From an uncultured bacterium (GTDB lineage: Bacteria; Verrucomicrobiota; Verrucomicrobiia; CAIQCK01): a stretch of 64,000 nt of DNA. This document shows positions 53,233-62,030 of this stretch, piece by piece. Position 1 is the first letter of the stretch. The number at the start of each line of letters is the position of its first letter. Position numbers and translations under genes: made by a program. The notes under the pieces were generated by a model. The model did not search any database, was not told the DNA's origin, and was given only the letters and a program-made list of their open reading frames with translations. The stretch is taken from positions 16,050-80,049 of the forward strand of contig CAIQCK010000035.1 of the NCBI GenBank assembly GCA_903870275.1, written 5' to 3'.

Positions 53233-53559
53233 ATGAAGAAAGTTATCTGGACATTGGTTGTGAGTGCGGCACTGGCGGCAGGGCTGGCAAATGCACAATC
53301 GCCGAAAAGCCCACCCCCATTCCCGGTGGAGAATCCCGTTCCCAGCGGACAATATAGCGGGACGATCCTTAGCGTCGGCGCCGCTAAAATCACCCTCTGG
53401 GACGGGCAGGAACGGCTCGTGTGCCTGGTGAACGCGAGCACGACGTGCGGGCGGGACAACGCGCTGTCGATCACGGACTTGGAACCGGGCCAGCGGGTGA
53501 CCGTCTATTACGCCTGGTATAGCGACACGTTCCCGACGGCGACCCATATTGATCCGTGA
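53233..53559 (+). CDS. Small secreted beta-rich protein
   Basis: 108 residues. Signal peptide MKKVIWTLVVSAALAAGLANA, then a short beta-strand-rich domain: YSGTILSVGAAKITLWDG and GQRVTVYYAWY. Two Cys (LVCLV, TTCGR) may form a disulfide. An OB-like or SH3-like single domain is likely; the function is unknown. Confidence 0.8.
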   Translation: MKKVIWTLVVSAALAAGLANAQSPKSPPPFPVENPVPSGQYSGTILSVGAAKITLWDGQERLVCLVNASTTCGRDNALSITDLEPGQRVTVYYAWYSDTFPTATHIDP

Positions 53560-53653
53560 TCGGGGCCGGCATCAGGCGCAGCGGCGGGCCAATGACGACT
53601 GGTTCCAGTAACCGCCGTCAACGATATTGTGCAGTTACAACCCGTACCGGGTA

Positions 53654-55036
53654 TTATTCCAGACCCAGCCGCTTGGCGACATCGCGGTAGGACATGTCCA
53701 CCTCGTAAACCTTCTGGTAACACTCGCTTGCCTTTTCCTTGTCGCCTTTGGTTTCGTATGCGACGCCGAGGTTGTAGAGCACTTCCTTCTTCATGTCGTC
53801 CATGGTCGGGATTTCGCTCTCCGCGGTCGTGAACTGCCGGATCGCGATGTCCATCAACTTCTGTTTCATGAAGCACTGGCCGAGATAGTTCAGCACGTTG
53901 ACGCGCAACTGCGGGTTCTTGATCGCGAGCTGGAACTGCTGGATCGCGGCCTTGGTGTTCTCGCGCCGGAAATAGTGCTCGGCCAATTCGTAACGGAATC
54001 CGAGGTCGTTGGGATATCGCTCCACGCGCTTCTCGCATTCCTGCAACCGAATGTCGTCGCGCGCCTGGCGCGCTTTGGCCAGTTCCTCTATTAACACGGC
54101 GTCGTCCGGTGTTTTCTGGAGGGCGGCTTCCTTTTCGGCAATCGCCGCCTCGGTTTTCTTGAAACGCGTGTCGGCGATTTCCTTTTCGAGCGCCGGATCG
54201 TTGCCTTGGCGCTGGAGAACCTGCTCAAAAAGACTCAGGGAGTTGTCGAATTCCTTGTTCTGAGCGTAGAGACGCGCGAGTTGCCGCGCCAAGGCCAGAT
54301 TGGTCGGGTCTTTGGAAAGCTTCTCATAGGTTTCGTTGATGAGATTGGCCGTCATCTCCTCGCTCTTCACCACGCGGCTCTCCTGTTCGAGCGCCTTGGC
54401 CTCCTCCTTGTTCTTCAACTTGTCTTGATAGGTGCCCTCCTCGTTCCAACCACCCTTTTTCAGCGCGCCCTCGGCGGTGGCGTCCTTCATCGCCTTGAAC
54501 GCCTCGGCGTCGGCGGGATCCAACTGGAGAACTTTCACGTAAATCTTGTAAGCCTTGTCGTTCTCGCCGATCCGCGCGTAAAGCGAGCCAAGCCGCTTCA
54601 GCGCCTTCACGTCGTTGGGCTTCTGCTGCACCACCGACTCCAGCAGGAACGCCGCAGACTCCGGTAAATCCATCGTTTCCGCCGCCTCCGCTGCCGCGAC
54701 CAGCGCCGTGCCGTTGGTCGGATCAATGTTGAGGGCTTTCTCCGCCTCGATCAACGCCAGCTCCGGGCTTTTCTTCAGCGACACCTGCGCTTTCATCGCT
54801 TCGGTCATCGCCTTCATGCTGGCCATCTTGCGGCTCACGACATTCTGGCCCTGGAACTGGCGCATTTGAATGCTCCGCAGCAGTTTTCGTCCGTCCAAAA
54901 ACGCCGGCTCCAGTTCGAGCACTTGAATCATCAGTTCGGTCGCGTAGCCGTAGTTTTGACGGTGCGCGGCTTCGCTGGCGCGCTTGAAAAGGGGCTGCGC
55001 GCGTTCGGAAAGGTCTTCAACTTTTTTGGCTGCCAT
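53654..55036 (-). CDS. TPR-rich protein
   Basis: 460 residues. N-terminal half of TPR units such as YATELMIQVLELEPAFLDGRK and DKAYKIYVKVLQLDPADAEAF; a charged Lys/Glu linker at about 205-250; and more TPRs to the end. GGAGACATC precedes ATG 55036; an ATG 15 bases upstream would put this ribosome site inside the gene. No export signal is seen. It is probably a scaffold in the cytoplasm. Its 5' end is close to the divergent bioB gene. Confidence 0.88.
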   Translation of the reverse strand: MAAKKVEDLSERAQPLFKRASEAAHRQNYGYATELMIQVLELEPAFLDGRKLLRSIQMRQFQGQNVVSRKMASMKAMTEAMKAQVSLKKSPELALIEAEKALNIDPTNGTALVAAAEAAETMDLPESAAFLLESVVQQKPNDVKALKRLGSLYARIGENDKAYKIYVKVLQLDPADAEAFKAMKDATAEGALKKGGWNEEGTYQDKLKNKEEAKALEQESRVVKSEEMTANLINETYEKLSKDPTNLALARQLARLYAQNKEFDNSLSLFEQVLQRQGNDPALEKEIADTRFKKTEAAIAEKEAALQKTPDDAVLIEELAKARQARDDIRLQECEKRVERYPNDLGFRYELAEHYFRRENTKAAIQQFQLAIKNPQLRVNVLNYLGQCFMKQKLMDIAIRQFTTAESEIPTMDDMKKEVLYNLGVAYETKGDKEKASECYQKVYEVDMSYRDVAKRLGLE

Positions 55037-55148
55037 GATGTCTCCAAACAATTGTTATTCTGAAACCCCGGAACATATCTGCCCCGCGCCGTGGTCGTCA
55101 AGGCTGCTTGCGCCGGCCGGACGCTTGCGCTACGCTTCGCGCGCCGAC

Positions 55149-56210
55149 ATGGAAGCCAAACCGGATTTTCAGACGCTCCTGGACGCCGTGAGCCGCCGCG
55201 TGCTCGACGGCGGCGACATCGCTTTGGACGAAGCGGCGCGGTTGATCGAGATCGAAGACAGTGCCGACACGGGCGACCTGCTCGCGCGGGCCAACCGCGT
55301 CCGCGAGAAGTTCAAAAGGAACAAGGTCCACCTTTGCTCGATCATCAACGCCAAAGCCGGCGCGTGCTCGGAGGACTGCAAGTTTTGCGCGCAATCGGCC
55401 GCCCACGACACCGAAGTGCCGCGCTATTCGCTCGTGGACCCGGAGGCGGTGCTCAAGGCCGCCGCCGAGGCGCGCGCCAACCGCGCACAGGCGCTGAGCA
55501 TCGTCACCGCGTGGCGCGGGCTGAAGGAAGGCCCGATCCTCGATGAAGTCTGCGCGGGCATCGAGCAAATCGCCCGCAGCGGCACGGTGCGCGCGGACGC
55601 TTCGATGGGCATCATCTCCAGCCAGCGCGTCGCCGACCGGCTCAAGGCGTCGGGCTTGGTCTGCTACAATCACAATCTCGAAACCGCCCGGGAGCATTTT
55701 CCGAACATCTGCACGACGCACACCTACGACGAGCGCGTGCAAACGATCCGGTATTTGAAGAACGCCGGCATCCGCGTCTGCTGCGGGGGCATCTTCGGCA
55801 TGGGCGAGACGCGCCGGCAACGCGTCGAGATGGCGTTTGCGCTGAAGGCGCTCGACGTGGACATCGTGCCGATGAATTTCCTGAACCCGATCCAGGGCAC
55901 GCCGTTCGAGCACATGACGCCACTGCGGCCGATGGAGATTCTCAAAACGATCGCCGTTTATCGTCTCATCCTGCCGCGCAAGGAAATCATGGTCGCCGGC
56001 GGCCGAGAGGTGAACCTGCGCGACTTGCAGCCGCTGATGTTTCTTGCGGGGGCGTCCGCGACAATGATCGGCAATTATCTCACCACCACGGGCCAGGACC
56101 CGAAGAAGGATTTGCAGATGATCCGGGACCTCGGCCTCGATCCCGACTGGGACGGACATTGGGGCAACGGCGAAGGCGGCGCGCGTCCGCTGGCCGCCGC
56201 CGCGCCATGA
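55149..56210 (+). CDS. bioB: Biotin synthase
   Basis: 353 residues. Radical SAM enzyme that inserts sulfur into dethiobiotin. Radical SAM Cys motif CSEDCKFC, then sulfur/2Fe-2S region residues in NHNLETAREHF, GGIFGMGETRRQRVEMA, and VAGGREVNLRDLQ near the end. ATG 55149 gives normal length; the longer upstream frame lacks homology. It is transcribed divergently from the TPR gene and ends with ATGA shared with the next gene. Confidence 0.93.
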   Translation: MEAKPDFQTLLDAVSRRVLDGGDIALDEAARLIEIEDSADTGDLLARANRVREKFKRNKVHLCSIINAKAGACSEDCKFCAQSAAHDTEVPRYSLVDPEAVLKAAAEARANRAQALSIVTAWRGLKEGPILDEVCAGIEQIARSGTVRADASMGIISSQRVADRLKASGLVCYNHNLETAREHFPNICTTHTYDERVQTIRYLKNAGIRVCCGGIFGMGETRRQRVEMAFALKALDVDIVPMNFLNPIQGTPFEHMTPLRPMEILKTIAVYRLILPRKEIMVAGGREVNLRDLQPLMFLAGASATMIGNYLTTTGQDPKKDLQMIRDLGLDPDWDGHWGNGEGGARPLAAAAP

Positions 56211-56602
56211 GCCGCGCGCCATCAGGGATGCTTATGGAACCCATGGTCATTCTGGTCAGCGACAACGTTCTGCTCATCTCGCGGATCACCAACCATCTGT
56301 GCCAGTTGAACTACCGTGTCATGGACTTGCGCGACCCGCACATGCTGCCGGCGGCCGTGCGTGAGCAGCAGCCCATGTTCGTCCTCCTCGATCTCGACCT
56401 TCGAAATCACGACGCGGTGCCGGCCCTGGCGCAACTGAAATCAGACGCCGGATTGAAGCACACGCTGGTGCTGGCTTTCGCCCATCGCGCGAACGAGCCG
56501 CTGCTGGAGGAGGCGCGCGGCGGCGGCGCCGACCTGGTCACCACCAGCGAGGCCGTCGCCAGCCACCTGTCGCCGCTGGTGGACCAATTGCTCGGCGTGT
56601 AG
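56207..56602 (+). CDS. Receiver-like domain protein coupled to bioB
   Basis: 131 residues. ATG 56207 overlaps the bioB stop by four bases. A CheY-like alternating pattern: VILVSDNVLLISRITNHL, VLLDLDLRNHDAV (acceptor D present) and LVLAFAHRANEP, but the acidic pair is SDN and the usual Thr/Lys are not clear. It is probably a degenerate receiver of unknown target. Its translational coupling to biotin synthase is unusual. Confidence 0.72.
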   Translation: MSRAPSGMLMEPMVILVSDNVLLISRITNHLCQLNYRVMDLRDPHMLPAAVREQQPMFVLLDLDLRNHDAVPALAQLKSDAGLKHTLVLAFAHRANEPLLEEARGGGADLVTTSEAVASHLSPLVDQLLGV

Positions 56603-56776
56603 GCGGCTCCCCGCGCCGCGTTGCCGGGCAAGTCTCAAAATCCCTCCGAAGCATGGGCCGAATCGTTCGTCCCGCAGGCTGGAAAAACAGTTGAATGTTC
56701 ACGCGGCGGCTGACATCGTGGCGCTCGCCGGTCTGGCGCGCGAAACGGCGGATCATCGGCGGATAAGAAGGATGGA

Positions 56777-57259
56777 ATGAGACAACAACGAAAGTGGCGG
56801 CGCGGAGCGGTTATGATTTTGCAGGCGGTGGCGGCGAGTTTGTGGCTGGTCGCCGGCTGCGCGACGGTGGATAACCCGGTGCCGGGCAGCTTGGCGTGGG
56901 TCAGGATCCCAGGGCGTTCCGACGCACAAGTCCATTCGGCGTTGTGTTCGGTTTTCGCCGAGAGGACTTTCAAATCACGTCTCGACACCTTCACACCGGG
57001 AACCGACTCTTACAAGATGACGTTTGAGCGGAAACCGGGCACGATGAACCGGTGGGCCTACAGCGCTTTGCTGGAGACCGGCGTGCAGGAGCGCGTCAAG
57101 GTGGCCGTTACAGGCGATACCAACAACTGGCTCATCTCGCTCGAAGCGTTCATGGTCAGCAACAGCGACGCGTCTTACGAAGAGGAACACAAGCTGAGCA
57201 GTCTGACGCACGACACCTACCAGCAAATACTGGATTCGGTGAAAGCCCGGTTGCAGTGA
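56777..57259 (+). CDS. Small lipoprotein
   Basis: 160 residues. N-terminal positive residues, a hydrophobic stretch and lipobox VAGC (residues about 24-28), then a compact alpha/beta domain with SDAQVHSALCSVF, DSYKMTFERK and TNNWLISLEAF. No recognised family. GAAGG lies just before the ATG. Confidence 0.78.
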   Translation: MRQQRKWRRGAVMILQAVAASLWLVAGCATVDNPVPGSLAWVRIPGRSDAQVHSALCSVFAERTFKSRLDTFTPGTDSYKMTFERKPGTMNRWAYSALLETGVQERVKVAVTGDTNNWLISLEAFMVSNSDASYEEEHKLSSLTHDTYQQILDSVKARLQ

Positions 57260-57334
57260 CGAAACGCGATGGCGATCCGGGCCAGACGACCCGGACCGCT
57301 CGCCGCCGGAATAATAGTTAATAATGGGCTGTGA

Positions 57335-58492
57335 TCAGCGCGGCGTGGGGCCTTCGGTGACAGGCAGCGGCGGGAATTTCTGGTGCGGCTCCTGCTGATA
57401 CCAGAAAGCGACGGAAGCGATCTCATCTTCGAGCGGCAAATATCGGCCACCTTCCTGCCAACCGAGCGCCTGGATCGTCACCTTCAAATCCTTCGCGAAG
57501 CGGACCGGGTCGGCGATGTGCCAACGATAGAGGCCGAATTTTTGCGGCGGCACGTAGGCGGTGTCGGGCGGCAACACCTGCGCCAGCCCGGTGTAGGGCG
57601 TCGAGAAGACCTGGTATTTCTTCGTCTCTCGGTTCTCGAAGTTGTAGGAGCCGCAGAAATAATCCTCCGTGCCCGTGCCGCAGACCGTCGGGAACTCCTT
57701 GTCGCCGTCCATGAAGAATTTGATTTCGCCCTCGCCCCACCAGCCTTTGCTGCGGGCTTCCCACGCGAGGTAGGTGCCGACGTATTGGCCGCGCCCAACC
57801 ACGCCATCGAGGATGGTGTAGAGGCCCTTGGTCTTCAACGGCGACTCGTGGCGGAACTGCGCGTGGAAACAGCCGGCGTCCTTCGGCACGTCGGTGAGTG
57901 TGTAGTTGATCTGGTAATAGACCGTCATGTCCTTCTCGTCGGTGTTTTCCAGCGTGATGCGCGCCTTCTTGTGGAACGGCATCTGCCAGTAGCAGTTGAA
58001 CGCGCTGCCGGGATTGACGCACACCGGCAACGAGTTGATCTGGCAATACTTGCCCCAGCCGCACGCAAAGAAATGGCCCACGGGACACTCCACTGACGGC
58101 TCGGTCTCGCCGTCCCAATAAAACCGGAGGATGGCGCGGCGCCAGTTGCCGGTGGGCGTCATCCAGATTTGCTGGATGCAGCCGGGGCCTTTGATTTCGC
58201 CGAGGGTGAACGTCGCCTTGGACTTGATGCGGACCGACGGCGAGACCTTCCAGCCCTGCCCCAACTCGCGGGCGCAGTTCTTGCCGGTGCCTTCGGTGGC
58301 CATGCCGGCCTTGCCTTTCTCGCCGGTGAAATTCTCCGGTGAGATCGAGCGCGTCTGCGCCTTCGACGTGCGGTAGAGGTTGCCGAGGTTGAGGTCGAGT
58401 CCGTTGAACGGGCCGTCGGCGGCGGGCGAGCGCTGGGCGCCGCACCACGCGAACGCGAGCGACAGTGCGAGGAGGTAACGAAGTGTCTTCAT
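57335..58492 (-). CDS. DUF2961 (GH172-type) secreted glycoside hydrolase
   Basis: 385 residues. Signal peptide MKTLRYLLALSLAFAWCGA; DUF2961 core with CIQQIWMTPTGNWRR, PVGHFFACG and the catalytic-loop block GTGTEDYFCGSYNFENRET. GH172 enzymes act on D-arabinan and related fructose-type linkages (known family role). It overlaps the nucleoside-hydrolase gene by four bases, so the two form an operon for uptake-side sugar and nucleoside breakdown. Start ATG 58492. Confidence 0.9.
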   Translation of the reverse strand: MKTLRYLLALSLAFAWCGAQRSPAADGPFNGLDLNLGNLYRTSKAQTRSISPENFTGEKGKAGMATEGTGKNCARELGQGWKVSPSVRIKSKATFTLGEIKGPGCIQQIWMTPTGNWRRAILRFYWDGETEPSVECPVGHFFACGWGKYCQINSLPVCVNPGSAFNCYWQMPFHKKARITLENTDEKDMTVYYQINYTLTDVPKDAGCFHAQFRHESPLKTKGLYTILDGVVGRGQYVGTYLAWEARSKGWWGEGEIKFFMDGDKEFPTVCGTGTEDYFCGSYNFENRETKKYQVFSTPYTGLAQVLPPDTAYVPPQKFGLYRWHIADPVRFAKDLKVTIQALGWQEGGRYLPLEDEIASVAFWYQQEPHQKFPPLPVTEGPTPR

Positions 58493-59622
58493 GGTTTTGT
58501 CTCTTTCGATTTGGGTTCGTCCGGCGGTTGCGAGCAGAGGCAGACCATCGCCTCCAACGTCCGTGTCACCTGCTCCGGGCTGGCGGTGAGGATGCGATGC
58601 CGGCCCTGCGGCGACGGCGCAAACTCCGTCATGGCGGTGTCGGTCACGGTGATCGTGCCCAGCTCGGAGAGGCCGAAGTAGCCGTGGTCCGGCCGCACCG
58701 CGTAGAGCGCGCTGGTGAGGTCCCACGTCGGCCGGTTGTAGGGAAACTTCATGTAGAGCCGGTAAGCCTCCGCCACCGGATGATGCGCCACATAGCCGTA
58801 ATCGCGCTCGATGCTGACGGCTGGATACTGGATGGCGTAGCCGAGTTCCCACGGCGACATCACCAACGGCGTGGGCCAGTCCTTCACCATCTTCTGCGCG
58901 GCGGGGATGTCTTTGACAAGGTTGTATTCGCCGACGTTGCGCGGGCCGTTGCCGGTGAAATGGCCGGCCATCATCGAGAGCAGCGTCACTTTTCTCGCCA
59001 CCAGATTGTGGCCGGTCAGGGGCGAGGCCTCATCGGGCGCGGAATCCAGCAAACGCGCAAGGTTGGTGGAAAACCCGACCATCACCATCGCCACCGAACC
59101 ATCCGGCTGCGCGGCCAGTGTCCGCCGCAGCAACGCCACCGCCTCCAGCGCCACGGAATCAGCGGCTTGAGGACCCGCATACCGGACCTTGATCTTCCCG
59201 CTGTCGGTCGCGGCATCCGGCTGGATGCGGTGCGGATAGAGCGGCTGGCCGTCGGCGTTCTTCGCTTCGACAACCGGCTTGAGGTATTTCCCAAGCTCCG
59301 GCGTCTTGCCGTTCGTGACGCGGCCCACGGGAATGTTGCCCCGCCCGTAGAACGTGTTGACCAGGTCCACGAACGGCGCGGCGTAGGCGTTGTCCTTGGA
59401 GAGCGTGACGGCGAGCAGGCGGCACTCGTGGCGGCTTTGCAGCGCATGGATCATGGCCAGCGCCAGCGCGTCGTCAATGTCGTTGCCCATGTCCGTGTCG
59501 AAAATCACTCGCACCGGCTCGCGCGAGGCGGGCGAGTTCGCCACGTCGGCCGCAGCCGCATTTCCGACGCCGCACAACGCCAGCATCACGGAGAATGCAA
59601 GGAGATGGCGAAGATGTTTCAT
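58489..59622 (-). CDS. Secreted nucleoside hydrolase-like protein
   Basis: 377 residues. Signal peptide MKHLRHLLAFSVMLALCGVGNA, then the inosine-uridine hydrolase calcium site FDTDMGNDIDDALAL, VMVGFSTNLARLL and MSPWELGY. IU-nucleoside hydrolases split the N-glycosidic bond of ribonucleosides; exported forms are common in PVC genomes. Overlap with the GH172 gene shows coexpression. Confidence 0.88.
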   Translation of the reverse strand: MKHLRHLLAFSVMLALCGVGNAAAADVANSPASREPVRVIFDTDMGNDIDDALALAMIHALQSRHECRLLAVTLSKDNAYAAPFVDLVNTFYGRGNIPVGRVTNGKTPELGKYLKPVVEAKNADGQPLYPHRIQPDAATDSGKIKVRYAGPQAADSVALEAVALLRRTLAAQPDGSVAMVMVGFSTNLARLLDSAPDEASPLTGHNLVARKVTLLSMMAGHFTGNGPRNVGEYNLVKDIPAAQKMVKDWPTPLVMSPWELGYAIQYPAVSIERDYGYVAHHPVAEAYRLYMKFPYNRPTWDLTSALYAVRPDHGYFGLSELGTITVTDTAMTEFAPSPQGRHRILTASPEQVTRTLEAMVCLCSQPPDEPKSKETKP

Positions 59623-59762
59623 GAAAGTCGGTTTAAGGGTCGCAGGTTAATTCCTCGTAGCGGCGACGTTTTCGCATCGAGACTGCCAACGGCAGCCTTG
59701 AACTTTGTTTTGCTTCGCCGCGTAGTGCTGACAGCCTTTTGGGCCTGCACGATCCATGGGTT

Positions 59763-60203
59763 TTATAGCGCTTCATGAAAGATGAGTCGCTGAAGATCCA
59801 CAACCGGCCCGCTTGTGTGGAATGCCTGAGGGTCTGCGACCATTCGCGGGCGTAACTGTAATCCGAACATGACATCTGGATTCGAGCGCTTGAGTCTTCT
59901 AAATGCACCTTCAAAAATTTCAGGATGCTGACTGTAAACGAAACCGGTATGTAGCAGCACATATTTCGGCCTGAAGAGATTAATTGCTTCTTGGACCTTT
60001 CTACAAAGGCTATCTTCTGTGATCGAGACATGTGGGAGCTGGTAGTGGCGCACCATTGCCTGTTGTTCTTCATTCAAGTCAGCGGCATAGCAGAATTCAA
60101 ACGCAATATGCTGGAGTTTTTCACTGCTCGATAGAAAGTGATGCCGGCGCTGGGTGATATCATCGAAGACCGAATCCACCATAAGAACGCTGATCTTAGA
60201 CAT
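59763..60203 (-). CDS. Receiver-like small protein (no phospho-acceptor)
   Basis: 146 residues. Rossmann-like pattern MSKISVLMVDSVFDD, then RPKYVLLHTGFVYS where a receiver acceptor Asp would lie, and GLQLRPRMV. It is clearly lower in GC than its neighbours and sits 8 bases after the receiver gene at 60212. A degenerate receiver or adaptor is likely; no family is recognised. Confidence 0.68.
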   Translation of the reverse strand: MSKISVLMVDSVFDDITQRRHHFLSSSEKLQHIAFEFCYAADLNEEQQAMVRHYQLPHVSITEDSLCRKVQEAINLFRPKYVLLHTGFVYSQHPEIFEGAFRRLKRSNPDVMFGLQLRPRMVADPQAFHTSGPVVDLQRLIFHEAL

Positions 60204-60211
60204 GGTATCCC

Positions 60212-60751
60212 TCAGGTGCGTGGTCCCAAAAGTTTCTTCACATCTACTTTCAAACCGCCAATGCCTGGCTGTAGCACTATGCCGTCCCATATTCTCTTCA
60301 TTAGTGACATCTTGAATCTGCCATGGGTGAAATAGCTCTCTATGATTTCGACGAGTTTTTCTGAAGGGAACGGCTTTTTGATGAAGATGCACTTGGTCAG
60401 TTTCTTCTCCATATGAATGGCGAGAAGACGCACAGTATCCAAGTTCGTGCCGGACCATAGAATGATCGGGACAAGAGGGTAGAATGTCCTTATGTCACGC
60501 GCCAAATAAAGGCCTGTGATCAATCCATCGTGCGTTTCTTCATTCTTGTAGCTTTCACCAGGCGGCATCATCACATCGACCACAAAAATGTCCGCGGGAC
60601 AGCGAGATTCATTGTTATGCAAAACTGTGCGTGCGGCATCCACCGTGGAGATCACATCCAACGCCAAGTCGCTCAGGGCGAAAATCCCCTTTAACTTTGC
60701 TGCGACGTGTTCCCATGCGTTGTCATCAATCAGCATTACCTTCCGAGTCAT
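60212..60751 (-). CDS. Atypical response regulator
   Basis: 179 residues. Receiver: acidic pair in LIDDNAWEHV, acceptor D in FVVDVMMPPGESYKNEETHDG (an inserted loop after MMPPG), Ser/Thr in ILWSGT and Lys in IKKPF, then a short C-terminal extension with KKLLGPRT. AT-richer than the window. It is paired with the receiver-like gene 59763, and together they look acquired by transfer next to repeat island II. Confidence 0.8.
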   Translation of the reverse strand: MTRKVMLIDDNAWEHVAAKLKGIFALSDLALDVISTVDAARTVLHNNESRCPADIFVVDVMMPPGESYKNEETHDGLITGLYLARDIRTFYPLVPIILWSGTNLDTVRLLAIHMEKKLTKCIFIKKPFPSEKLVEIIESYFTHGRFKMSLMKRIWDGIVLQPGIGGLKVDVKKLLGPRT

Positions 60752-60799
60752 ATTTTCTCCTGGCTAAAAACAAATGACAGTCTAATAAACAGGCCAAGG

Positions 60800-60975
60800 C
60801 AGGCTATCCGTTGCCACTTTGGCCGCCGGCAAATGAGGCACCGCTCCGAGGGGCTTTGACCGTCGCCGCGCAGTGCGTAGACGCGGAACCAGTGTTTCTT
60901 GCCGCTCACCAGTCCTTGGACGGTGAATTTGCTGTGGGTTGGGCCGCCGGCCATGCGCGTATGAAAACACATCGG
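60800..60975 (-). pseudogene. Fibronectin type III remnant
   Basis: On the minus strand a short frame reads THSKFTVQGLVSGKKHWFRV and then YALRGDGQSPSE, the end of an Fn3 domain (GLxxGxxYWFRVxAxxxxGxSPxS). It has no start or intact neighbour domain and is followed upstream by a REPIN-like palindrome. Probably the tail of a lost secreted multidomain protein. Confidence 0.5.
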
Positions 60976-61022
60976 CTGCGGCTTGCCAACGGCAAAAGGG
61001 GCGTGTGCCGGGTGGCGGCCGG

Positions 61023-61105
61023 GGTGGATCGCGTTCTCCGAACGCGATTGCCGGGGCGGCGTCCATGCAAGGTGGAAGAATCGCGTTCGGAGAACGCGAT
61101 CCACC
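61023..61105. repeat. REPIN-like element (GGTGGATCGCGTTC family)
   Basis: Perfect 27-base inverted arms (left GGTGGATCGCGTTCTCC...). Each arm is a hairpin ATCGCGTTC-TCC-GAACGCGAT with a GTGG foot, separated by about 29 bases. Confidence 0.88.
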
Positions 61106-61138
61106 GGAATGGACGAAGCAATCTTGCTGCGACCCTGC

Positions 61139-61197
61139 GGGCGCATCCCGGTTTTTGGCCGGACTGGGAAAACGGTCTGGAAAGACCGTTCCACGGC
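61139..61197. repeat. Partial copy of the dispersed repeat (copy C)
   Basis: GGGCGCATCCCGGTTTTTGG followed by AACGGTCTGGAAAGACCGTT and CCACGG: the left half of the element at 62031-62205, with a diverged hairpin. Confidence 0.6.
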
Positions 61198-61258
61198 CCT
61201 GACCACCGTGCATTTGCAATCTGTATCGGGTCTCATACGGTCGAATTCAGCCAGATCA

Positions 61259-61398
61259 GGTCGGATTGAGTCGGATTGAGTCGGATTGAGTCGGATCGGA
61301 CCGGATGGAATCCGATAACCCCGCTCGTACAATCCGTGTAATCCGTGCCATCCGTGGATTGTTCCCAAGCCGGATTCGGTCGGATTCGGTCGGATTCA
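61259..61398. repeat. Inverted third copy of the 119-base unit
   Basis: 10-base units GGATTGAGTC repeated about four times, then GGATGGAATCCGATAACC, CCGCTCGTACAATCCGTG and CCGTGGATTGTTCCCAAGCC: reverse complement of the unit at 43332-43570, with extra GGATTCGGTC units at its end. Confidence 0.82.
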
Positions 61399-61474
61399 CT
61401 TGGCCGTATCCATGCCGTCGCCGGCAAAGGGCTGCTTCAAACCGTGTCATTCCGTGATGCAAACCTCCTTAATC

Positions 61475-61597
61475 ATTTGGGTTCGTTTCGTAAAAACACC
61501 TTCTTTTTTCCGGCTCTTGAACATCGAAACACGCGGTTTCCTGTGGAAAACGGCGTTTTTCCAAGTTTGGCCGGGGCCATCATTTGGGTTCGTTTTG
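61475..61597. repeat. ATTTGGGTTCGTTT element, copy B
   Basis: ATTTGGGTTCGTTTCG at 61475-61490 and ATTTGGGTTCGTTTTG at 61582-61597, 107 bases apart. The interval resembles the one at 44112-44206 in reverse (109 bases). Confidence 0.6.
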
Positions 61598-61817
61598 AAA
61601 AACAACTCCACATGATCGCCGGGAAAAATGACCGGCCCGCCACCGGCCGCCGCCGTCCACGCCGGGGGCGATTTTGCCATATTCGGCGACCAGCATGCGG
61701 CGTGTCCGCCAAGCTGGCCACGATCAGTTCCACCAGCGCCTCGCGGCTGGACGCTGCCTTGGGCCTTTCCGTATTACTATCCTGCAAAATCCTCGAAGCC
61801 CGCGAAGATTTATGGAT

Positions 61818-61900
61818 GGTGGGGCGAGACTCCGTCGAGCCTCCGCTGTCTGAAAGTTCGACACGCCCAAGAAGGAGGCTCGACGGAGTCTCGCCCCACC
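61818..61900. repeat. REPIN-like element (GGTGGGGCGAGACTCC family)
   Basis: Perfect 27-base inverted arms (GGTGGGGCGAGACTCCGTCG... and complement) 29 bases apart. Each arm forms a weaker hairpin GGCGAGAC-TCC-GTCGAGCC. Confidence 0.88.
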
Positions 61901-62030
61901 GTCTTTGGTTGCGGCTGCGCCGCCCCGTGCAATCCGTGGATCGTCTCCGGTTGCCCTTTGGGGCCTCCGGCGGCACGCCGCGTGCTCGCATGACTGCGGT
62001 CTTCATGACGAGGTGAAGATTAAGGATATT

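Noticed and set aside
61345..62016. 223-codon frame in repeat island II
   Set aside because: Read-through of repeats, with related fragments in island I in the opposite orientation.
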